Positions 6,235-11,697 of a stretch of 11,697 bases of DNA are shown piece after piece. The DNA is taken from assembly GCA_964477455.1 (NCBI GenBank), contig CAYZHG010000020.1, positions 1-11,697 of the forward strand. The letters run 5' to 3'. The stretch's first letter is position 1. Each line of letters opens with the position of its first letter. The position numbers and the translations under genes were made by a program. Source of the DNA: CAIOJG01 sp964477455 (GTDB lineage: Bacteria; Patescibacteriota; Patescibacteriia; Magasanikbacterales; GWA2-37-8). The notes below the pieces were generated by a model that searched no databases, was not told where the DNA came from, and saw only the letters and a program-made list of their open reading frames with translations.

Positions 6235-7386
6235 ATGACAGATGCTGTCAAAAAAGATGCTAAGCAAGATTTCAAAACCTTGTTGGCTGGAATGGCGATA
6301 AATGTCCCTAAGGTTGGGGAAGTTATCAAAGGTAAGATTATCTCTGTCGACCGTGGCGAAGTTCGCTTGGACGTCGAAGGTGTAACTACCGGTGTAGTTC
6401 GCGGACGTGAATTGTTCGTGGAATCTCGCGAGTATGCTGGCTTAAAAGTTGGCGACGAAGCGGAGGCTACAGTAGTTGATTTAGAAAATGAAAACGGTGA
6501 AATGGAACTTTCCTTCCGTATTGCTGGTTACCAGCGTGCATGGGATAGTATGAAGAAATGGATGAAAGATAGTTTGACTATCAAAGCAAAAGTAGTATCT
6601 GCAAACAAAGGTGGTTTGATGATGCGTGTTGATGCTTTATCTGGTTTTATGCCAGTTTCTCAACTTTCTCCAGATCATTATCCACGTGTTACTGGTGGCG
6701 ATAAAAATCGCATTTTGGACAAGTTGCGTGAAATGACTGGCAAAGAATTTGAAGTAAAAGTTATCGACGTTGATGAAAAAGAAGAGAAATTGATCGTTTC
6801 AGAACGTGCAGTTTGGGAAGATTCTCAAAAAGCTGTACTAGAAGCTTACAAGATCAACGATATCGTTTCCGGAGAAATTTCTGCTTTGACTTCCTTTGGT
6901 GCTTTCGTGAAATTTGGTGATGGCCTTGAAGGTTTGATCCATATCTCTGAGATCGCTTGGCAGAGAATTGATCACCCTAAAGATGTATTGAAAGTGGGCG
7001 ATCAAGTAAAAGCTCAAATTATCCAGCTCGATCATTCCAAAATCTATCTATCTATCAAACGTTTAGTAGATGATCCTTGGAAAAAAGTGAAAGAAAAATA
7101 TAAAATGGGCGACAAAGTCACAGGTAAAATCATCAAAGTAGAACCTTTTGGTTTGATGATCGCCTTGGACAAAGAAATCCATGGTTTGGCTCACATCTCA
7201 GAACTTTCTGATGATCCAATTGCCAATATCAACGATAAATTCAAATTGGGTCAAGAACTTGAATTTGAAGTAGTATCTGTTGAACCAGCTGAACACCGTC
7301 TTGGTTTGAAAGTGGCTGGTGTAAAAGGTAAATTGAAAAAAGAAGACAAGAAAGAAGAAAAGGTAGTTGAAACTAAAGCGGAATAA
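6235..7386 (+). CDS. rpsA: 30S ribosomal protein S1 (four S1 domains)
   Basis: This RNA-binding protein of the small ribosomal subunit helps recruit and unwind mRNA during initiation. Its 383 residues hold four S1 OB-fold repeats, about 28-95, 114-191, 208-275 and 291-359. Repeats three and four are the most typical (FGAFVKFGDGLEGLIHISEI at 221-240; PFGLMIALDKEIHGLAHISEL at 304-324). A Lys/Glu-rich tail (364-383) ends the protein. E. coli S1 has six repeats; four-repeat forms are common in Gram-positives and reduced genomes. Codon usage is cleaner and somewhat richer in C-ending codons than the neighbouring orphan genes, as expected for high expression. It is transcribed alone, divergent from the gyrA operon, from the promoter at 6112-6143, and ends at a strong terminator. 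Annotation as rpsA rather than a general S1-domain protein is likely but not certain. Confidence 0.9.
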   Translation: MTDAVKKDAKQDFKTLLAGMAINVPKVGEVIKGKIISVDRGEVRLDVEGVTTGVVRGRELFVESREYAGLKVGDEAEATVVDLENENGEMELSFRIAGYQRAWDSMKKWMKDSLTIKAKVVSANKGGLMMRVDALSGFMPVSQLSPDHYPRVTGGDKNRILDKLREMTGKEFEVKVIDVDEKEEKLIVSERAVWEDSQKAVLEAYKINDIVSGEISALTSFGAFVKFGDGLEGLIHISEIAWQRIDHPKDVLKVGDQVKAQIIQLDHSKIYLSIKRLVDDPWKKVKEKYKMGDKVTGKIIKVEPFGLMIALDKEIHGLAHISELSDDPIANINDKFKLGQELEFEVVSVEPAEHRLGLKVAGVKGKLKKEDKKEEKVVETKAE

Positions 7387-7394
7387 ATCTTTTT

Positions 7395-7426
7395 AAAATC
7401 CCTCCGAAATTCGGGGGGATTTTTTT
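7395..7426 (+). terminator. Rho-independent terminator of the S1 gene
   Basis: A 12-bp stem (7395-7406 with 7412-7423) has the core TCCCTCCG/CGGGGGGA with one T-G pair, a five-base loop AAATT and a run of seven Ts (7420-7426). It starts eight bases after the stop codon. Confidence 0.92.
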
Positions 7427-7436
7427 ATCGTAAATA

Positions 7437-7464
7437 AAAACATTCCATAGAAATGGAATGTTTT
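7437..7464. terminator. Second hairpin, probable terminator for the opposing minus-strand genes
   Basis: A perfect 12-bp stem, AAAACATTCCAT (7437-7448) with ATGGAATGTTTT (7453-7464), has the loop AGAA. It is symmetric and flanked by T-rich DNA on the minus side, so it can stop transcripts arriving from 7497-8268 and back up the S1 terminator. Confidence 0.8.
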
Positions 7465-7496
7465 GTCAATATAAAGGAATTCTTCCAAACCCCTCA

Positions 7497-8015
7497 TCAT
7501 TTTGTGCTTAACAACTTTGAGATGATCTCTATGCCAAATTCTACGCTGTCAATTTTTGATTTTTCTGGTTGACTGTATATAGTAAAAGCACTCTCTTCCT
7601 TGCCATTTTTAATATCTTCTTTCAATTTGTTAAAAGCAGTTAAAATGTTTAATAGGTGGCTTCTTAATTCCGGAGTTCTTTTGATTATTTCTTTAACATT
7701 TTTTAATACAACTTTATCTAAATGACCTTTTTTGTCTTGAACTAGTTCAATTATTATATTTACACTATCATATAGCTCGCGAGTGGAGTTCATTCGTAAC
7801 CATTTTCTAAAATAATCAAATTGATCAATGGCAAAAGATGTTCCTGTTCCATTCATTTTTGCAAAATTAGCATCTATAAATACATCTGTTTGTTGAAGTC
7901 TAAATTGTTGCGCTTCTTTTTTTATATTTTCCTCCTCAACCTTTTTTGCTTCTTTTGCCGCCAAAATGTTTTTATCTGCTAGTTTTTTGGCTTCTTCAGC
8001 TCTCATTATCGCCAA
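7497..8015 (-). CDS. Coiled-coil protein, downstream part of a probably frame-broken gene
   Basis: I do not recognise the family. As a stand-alone frame it would start at TTG 8015 (172 residues) or ATG 8006 (169 residues), neither with an SD. However, the same frame is open upstream to about 8090 and encodes a continuous Ala/Lys/Glu-rich coiled coil (KAKISDEKINTD, then IAAAAEKEKLAIMRAEEAKK). This suggests the real protein begins in the 8268-8074 frame and is joined across an A8 run. The coiled coil ends near residue 45. The rest is a helical, charged C-terminal domain (DQFDYFRKWLRMNSTRELYDSVNIII and on) with no motif I can name. The stop is TGA, followed by a second TGA. A bidirectional hairpin follows at 7437-7464. 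Confidence 0.65.
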   Translation of the reverse strand: MAIMRAEEAKKLADKNILAAKEAKKVEEENIKKEAQQFRLQQTDVFIDANFAKMNGTGTSFAIDQFDYFRKWLRMNSTRELYDSVNIIIELVQDKKGHLDKVVLKNVKEIIKRTPELRSHLLNILTAFNKLKEDIKNGKEESAFTIYSQPEKSKIDSVEFGIEIISKLLSTK

Positions 8016-8073
8016 TTTTTCTTTTTCTGCCGCCGCCGCTATATTATCAGTATTAATTTTTTCATCACTAATT

Positions 8074-8268
8074 TTAGCCTTTTTTTTCCATTTCTATTAA
8101 CATAGGATCTCCCTTTTCTGCGTGTTCCTGAATCATTTTTCCACCCCCAACTACTCCCAATAAAGTAATGCTAGCGCCAAGCAAAGCTCCAGCTATTTTT
8201 TCAGAAGGTTTTTTGTTTGGTTTAAATGGGGTTTCATCTTGCGGTGAATAGCGGCCTATTTCTGACAT
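8074..8268 (-). CDS. Small membrane protein, upstream part of a probably frame-broken gene
   Basis: This 64-residue frame begins at ATG 8268 with no SD. It has a basic, proline-containing cytoplasmic start (PFKPNKKPSEK), one Gly/Ala-rich hydrophobic segment at about 25-43 (IAGALLGASITLLGVVGGG) and a short charged end that stops at TAA 8076-8074. The stop falls right after a run of eight As in the coding strand (8087-8080). With seven As the frame would run on as MEKKAKISDEK into the coiled-coil frame downstream, giving a single 256-residue protein: membrane anchor, coiled coil, then helical domain. Alone, the 64-residue product is plausible as a small membrane protein, but the continuous coiled coil favours one original gene. 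Function is unknown. Confidence 0.6.
   Translation of the reverse strand: MSEIGRYSPQDETPFKPNKKPSEKIAGALLGASITLLGVVGGGKMIQEHAEKGDPMLIEMEKKG
8080..8087 (-). other. A8 homopolymer at a frame break (slippage or phase-variation site, or indel error)
   Basis: The coding-strand run of eight As lies where the 64-residue frame hits a stop and the 172-residue frame is already open. Loss of one A joins them exactly; a standard -1 ribosomal slip does not, because that frame soon meets TAG. Confidence 0.6.
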
Positions 8269-8298
8269 AATATTAGAAATAAAAATAAATATATATAA

Positions 8299-8328
8299 AT
8301 TGTACTATATTTTGTTGATTTGACACAA
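8299..8328 (-). promoter_or_regulatory. Possible promoter of the 8268 gene
   Basis: On the minus strand, TTGTGT (8328-8323) and TACAAT (8304-8299) are 18 bases apart. The -10 is a 5/6 match but the -35 is poor, and the region is so AT-rich that chance matches are common. Confidence 0.3.
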
Positions 8329-8375
8329 CCCCACCCCATAAAATGATATTAGCAATAAGATGGCCTGAGGGTACT

Positions 8376-8403
8376 TTGTTTATATATTAAATCGTGATAA
8401 TAT
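8376..8403 (+). promoter_or_regulatory. Possible extended -10 promoter for the 55-residue/giant gene pair
   Basis: TTGTTT (8376-8381) is followed after 16 bases by TAATAT (8398-8403), which is preceded by TG at 8395-8396 in the extended -10 arrangement. Transcription would start about 20-25 bases before the ATG at 8433. Confidence 0.4.
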
Positions 8404-8432
8404 TATAAAAGTAATTGAGTTAATTAAAAACT

Positions 8433-8600
8433 ATGAAATTAACAGAAAATCAAAAAAATGAATTGGATGACCTAAATCGATGGTTTCATGGTGAATTGGC
8501 AAAATTACGAAAGAAGCAACTGGATATTTTACATCGATATGATGAGAAAGTAACAAACTGGAAACAGATGAAACTTAAAAAAAAGTTGAAGGATTTGTAG
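8433..8600 (+). CDS. Small basic helical protein, first gene of a pair with the giant orphan
   Basis: ATG 8433 to TAG 8598-8600 gives 55 residues; an in-frame TAA lies four codons upstream, so this start is fixed. The sequence is charged and helical throughout, with the middle LNRWFHGELAKLRKKQLDIL and a lysine-rich end KLKKKLKDL, and has no membrane segment or signal peptide. It resembles a short coiled-coil or nucleic-acid/partner-binding helix, but I recognise no family. Its stop is one base before the start of the following very large gene, and that gene's SD (8589-8593) lies inside its last codons, so the two are almost certainly translated from one message. Confidence 0.65.
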   Translation: MKLTENQKNELDDLNRWFHGELAKLRKKQLDILHRYDEKVTNWKQMKLKKKLKDL

Positions 8601-8601
8601 T

Positions 8602-11600
8602 ATGCCTAGTGATCGTAAACAAATATCAATTTCTGAACAGGACTCAAAACATCCTCAGGAGTCTTTAGGTGTCAGTACGGATACTATTGTTCAAGATTTA
8701 GAAAATCAGGCACAACAAAGTTTGAACGACGCCAGAATTATGGCGGATGATTTTATTGCACGTGCACAAAATGAAAATATTGTTTATGTAGAAACAGAAG
8801 AAGAAATAAAAGAAATGCAGGCGTTGAAAGGGGCGATTAAAAAATTGAATGATGATTTTGTTGGACGACTATTAAAAATTATTCTTCGCCCGGTGGAGTT
8901 ATTCAGACAACACCAAAAAAGTAAAAAAGGAAAATTGTTAAAATCACCAGATAATCTAGGCGCAGTTGAAAAAAGTCAAGATGTTTCAGAAAAAAGTGCC
9001 GTGCTTGCGGACAACTCTGTAGAGATGGTTTTGGAAGACAAAGATTTACCGTTAGTAAATATTGATCAAAATATTGTTGATGAAGATATCAAAATTTCTG
9101 ATTGGGAGAAATTTCTTTTTGATAAATCTATAATTGTTGTTGATAAACTACAGCAATTTTCTGAATCGGAACAAAATTTTGTCATTTCAACATGGGATAA
9201 AAAACCGGAAATAAAGATGGTGATAACAGAGAGTGAGAATCCACTGGAACAAATTCGAGTGTTGATGGATTTTCCCACAGTTGTATTCAACAAAAATAGC
9301 GATTTAAATTTTTTGGCGACCATCGCAAAGAAATTTGATGCCAGCGCCCGCCAAACTCTATTGGAAAAAATATCACCTTGTTTTGATACGGCCAGAAAAG
9401 ATAAAGCAGAGATAAATTGGAGCGCTGTTTATGGTATTTTAGTTTTGGCTAGTTTTCCAGAAGTAAAAAAAGAACACATTGAAGCTTTGCCATTTAAAAA
9501 AATTCAAGCTCTCACAGCTACGATTATTGCTTACGGCGAAGAAGTAATACAAAAATTATGGACAGAAGAAAATGCGGAAGGATTTAATAAGAATGTTTGG
9601 GGAAGAGATGATCTGAAAAATGCCGAGGAGCTAATTGATTTTGCTAAAGGCTTAAGTCCAACGCTAAAGCGTCATTTACCATTCAAATCTCGCGGCGATT
9701 ATGGTTCTGGAGAAACGAAATCTGGTCAGACAATTTGGAGTAAAGGCGGTTTGCGCGGTCCAATATATTTTTTGGATAATTTTTTTGAAACAGTAGCACA
9801 TATTCCTGAAGACTTGCGAGAGCCGTTTTTTGCAGCACTTAAACCACAAGATGGAGAGTATTCTTGGCCATCGAAAGGTAATGAAATTATTTTTGAGTCA
9901 GAAATTAAAAATTTTATTGCTTATAGTCGAGAATGTAGTGATGAGGCAAAATTAGATTTTGATCATTTTGCCAATAAAAATTTTGTTTTTTCTCCGGAAC
10001 ACTATCCAGCAGTTAAAAAGGGGTTTGAAATTTTTAAAGCTGCCGGTTTGGAGCAAAAAGTTCGTAATCAATTTAGAGTATTCGAATTAGCCGGTGGTCC
10101 GCAAGGAGAAGTGGGAAACACTTTAGTTCAAACACTTCTCGCTAAAGGAGATTCATTTGTCGGTGATAATAACTATAGGAGTCGTCGTTATGGCGGTGGA
10201 AACGATTTTAGGAACACCGAGCGGAGCGAAAGTAATATTGAACGTTTGTATGCTTTTAGTACATTTTGTAAAAATGAGTTAGTGGATGATACGGAATTTT
10301 GTTTACAATTTTTGGAAGTTGATGGGATGGACAGTAAAATCGCGTTATCTTTTTTGAGTGGAGAGTTGCCAGATGAAGAAAAAAATTACCCAGATATTTC
10401 ATTGATTGAAGGTGAGATGGTAGAAATGGGAAGAAGATTTGCTAATGAATATCGAGAAGAGAGAAGTAGGATAGCTATTTTCCCTCGTTTTAAAAAATTT
10501 GACCGACAACAAAAAGAAGACTTTTTATTTTTGTTAAATTTTGCACCCAATCAGTATTACGATTTTTCTCCAGTATTTTCTTCGGTAGAGAGCGGTTCTG
10601 TAAAGAAAATTAGAGAACTTATAGCAATCGTTGGTGCTCATTTTGCTGATAATAAATTTAGTATTGGATCATTAGAAAAAATGGCTACCAGACCAGAGTG
10701 TGCCGGACTTTTCAATTTTGCCAGCAGTGATCAAACAATCGACAAATTGATAGAATTGTATGATGCTGGTTTGCCAAGTACCTATTTTATTAATGGTAAG
10801 TATTCTGAAACCACCTATGGCGATACACCACAGTTTCCGCAAAGGCTTTTGCAGTGGGACACTGCCAAGCTAGTAGAAGTATCTAAGCAAGCAAAATCAA
10901 TTGATTCGGAAATATCTTTTCCAACGATTGTTTTATTTGATCATCCAGAATATGAGGTTAAAGATATCATCTTACGTATTCGTTTTTCGGGAGTTAAATA
11001 TGGACATCCTACTACGCATATATTTGATGAGCCAGTAGATGAAAAAATACTTACAATTTTTGAGACACGTTTACAAGAAGCGAAACAGTTGATTGGCGAT
11101 TCATTTGGAGTATCTCAATATGAATGGCGAGATGTCCTAATGCACATGCCTCCAGTTCTTTGGGATAAACTCAAAACAAACACTGTTTGGCTTAAAAATT
11201 GTTTAGAAAATGGTTTTTATTCTAAGGATATTATTAATCTTAGTCCGGAAATTTTGGACGAGCCTTTATTTTGGGAGATTAGTTGGCAAGAAAATAATGA
11301 AGACACTTTGCGACAGCTGTTTATTTTGGCCAAAAATATGCGTTTGGTTGGGTTTGATCTGCCTAAGTTTAACCAAAACAATTATCCTCCCAATCCATCA
11401 GTGTGGGCTGAAGTGCAAAGTGCTCCATGGTTGTTTACTTTAGAAAATTTAACTATCTTAAAGAAGGCTGGTATTCAAGAATCAGAATTTCGTTCATTTC
11501 AAGATGTTACATTGGAAGAGTTTGATGTTTTTAAAAATTATGCCGATAGTTTGGAGGTAGGTGGTAATTTTCATTGGTGGCTCAAAGGATTGAGAGAAAA

Positions 11601-11697
11601 TACTATTATAACGCTTGATGAATTAAGGGAACTTCAGAAATTTTCAAGTGATCAAGTACCTTGGGATATTCAAAAAATAATTCAAGGACGACGCAAC
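8602..11697 (+). CDS. Very large unrecognised protein (partial, at least 1032 residues, runs off the right edge)
   Basis: The frame from ATG 8602 is open for 1032 codons to the last base of the window. AAGGA (8589-8593) sits eight bases before the start. No signal peptide is seen. Residues 1-75 are polar and Gln/Glu-rich, followed by a short amphipathic stretch (VGRLLKIILRPVELF, 87-101) and a charged linker (102-165). From about 165 on the protein looks globular and mainly helical. A short recurring pattern, a hydrophobic helix ending in AGL or AGI, appears at FEIFKAAGLEQ (475-485), LIELYDAGLPS (716-726) and LTILKKAGIQE (950-960). This hints at degenerate helical repeats. An Arg/Gly-rich loop (RSRRYGGGNDFRN) lies at 526-538. 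I recognise no enzyme motif. Length, cytosolic character and repeats suggest a scaffold or binding protein, which is inference. Confidence 0.85.
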   Translation, partial: MPSDRKQISISEQDSKHPQESLGVSTDTIVQDLENQAQQSLNDARIMADDFIARAQNENIVYVETEEEIKEMQALKGAIKKLNDDFVGRLLKIILRPVELFRQHQKSKKGKLLKSPDNLGAVEKSQDVSEKSAVLADNSVEMVLEDKDLPLVNIDQNIVDEDIKISDWEKFLFDKSIIVVDKLQQFSESEQNFVISTWDKKPEIKMVITESENPLEQIRVLMDFPTVVFNKNSDLNFLATIAKKFDASARQTLLEKISPCFDTARKDKAEINWSAVYGILVLASFPEVKKEHIEALPFKKIQALTATIIAYGEEVIQKLWTEENAEGFNKNVWGRDDLKNAEELIDFAKGLSPTLKRHLPFKSRGDYGSGETKSGQTIWSKGGLRGPIYFLDNFFETVAHIPEDLREPFFAALKPQDGEYSWPSKGNEIIFESEIKNFIAYSRECSDEAKLDFDHFANKNFVFSPEHYPAVKKGFEIFKAAGLEQKVRNQFRVFELAGGPQGEVGNTLVQTLLAKGDSFVGDNNYRSRRYGGGNDFRNTERSESNIERLYAFSTFCKNELVDDTEFCLQFLEVDGMDSKIALSFLSGELPDEEKNYPDISLIEGEMVEMGRRFANEYREERSRIAIFPRFKKFDRQQKEDFLFLLNFAPNQYYDFSPVFSSVESGSVKKIRELIAIVGAHFADNKFSIGSLEKMATRPECAGLFNFASSDQTIDKLIELYDAGLPSTYFINGKYSETTYGDTPQFPQRLLQWDTAKLVEVSKQAKSIDSEISFPTIVLFDHPEYEVKDIILRIRFSGVKYGHPTTHIFDEPVDEKILTIFETRLQEAKQLIGDSFGVSQYEWRDVLMHMPPVLWDKLKTNTVWLKNCLENGFYSKDIINLSPEILDEPLFWEISWQENNEDTLRQLFILAKNMRLVGFDLPKFNQNNYPPNPSVWAEVQSAPWLFTLENLTILKKAGIQESEFRSFQDVTLEEFDVFKNYADSLEVGGNFHWWLKGLRENTIITLDELRELQKFSSDQVPWDIQKIIQGRRN

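Noticed and set aside
8074..8090. Programmed -1 ribosomal frameshift at A AAA AAA
   Set aside because: The -1 frame runs AGG CTA AAA and meets TAG a few codons later. The downstream coiled-coil frame needs loss of one A (or a +1 shift), so the classic dnaX-type mechanism does not fit.
8320..8350. Perfect TTGACA at 8320-8325 as a plus-strand -35 box
   Set aside because: The hexamer at proper spacing (near 8344, TGATAT) is a poor -10, and the candidate at 8376-8403 lies closer to the gene.
9066..9323. Minus-strand open frame of 85 codons
   Set aside because: It is antisense to the giant plus-strand gene, which is open throughout and has a good SD; no independent signal was seen.
11210..11443. 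Plus-strand frame encoding a hydrophobic 77-residue peptide
   Set aside because: It is a different frame within the giant gene; the apparent membrane character comes from reading AT-rich codons out of frame.
1..11697. Recoded genetic code (UGA as Gly), as in some CPR lineages
   Set aside because: Trp is encoded by TGG, and TGA (doubled, just before a hairpin) ends the 7497-8015 frame, as in the standard bacterial code. The evidence is limited to one gene.
1..11697. CRISPR arrays, tRNA/rRNA genes, insertion sequences
   Set aside because: No regularly spaced repeats, cloverleaf-like segments, rRNA core motifs, transposase motifs or terminal inverted repeats were seen on either strand.

Overview
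The window looks like chromosome from a small-genome, AT-rich bacterium of the Candidate Phyla Radiation (Patescibacteria, perhaps Parcubacteria-like). That placement is an inference. It rests on low-GC, tightly packed genes, a short four-domain ribosomal protein S1, a compact 822-residue GyrA with no acidic tail, several orphan proteins and a mix of SD-led and SD-less starts. TGA is used as a stop (7497-7499), so the recoded UGA=Gly code of some CPR lineages is not supported. No tRNA, rRNA, CRISPR array or transposase was seen.

Layout. (1) 1-199 is the 3' end of a gene that is clearly more GC-rich than everything after it, followed by a hairpin. (2) 318-2304 (+) is a compact three-gene cassette: a stand-alone phosphohistidine swivelling domain of the PEP-utilising enzyme type, an overlapping 355-residue orphan, and a 192-residue protein that faintly resembles a PIN domain. 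It ends at a perfect 15-bp bidirectional terminator shared with gyrA. (3) 6002-2401 (-) is a three-gene operon behind a good sigma70-type promoter: a metallo-beta-lactamase-fold protein that has lost its metal ligands, a single-pass membrane protein with a Thr-rich tail, and gyrA. (4) 6235-7386 (+) is ribosomal protein S1, transcribed divergently from that operon, with a structured, SD-poor, U-rich leader. Two consecutive hairpins close it.

(5) 7497-8268 (-) holds two reading frames that become one 256-residue membrane/coiled-coil protein if a single A is removed from a run of eight. (6) 8433-11697 (+) holds a 55-residue basic protein and, one base after its stop, a very large unrecognised protein that stays open for 1032 codons to the window edge.

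Working together: gyrA (DNA supercoiling) and rpsA (translation initiation) are housekeeping genes sharing a divergent promoter region. The best candidates for undescribed biology are the swivelling-domain cassette, the probably inactive MBL protein with its membrane neighbour ahead of gyrA, and the frame-broken membrane protein divergent from the giant orphan.
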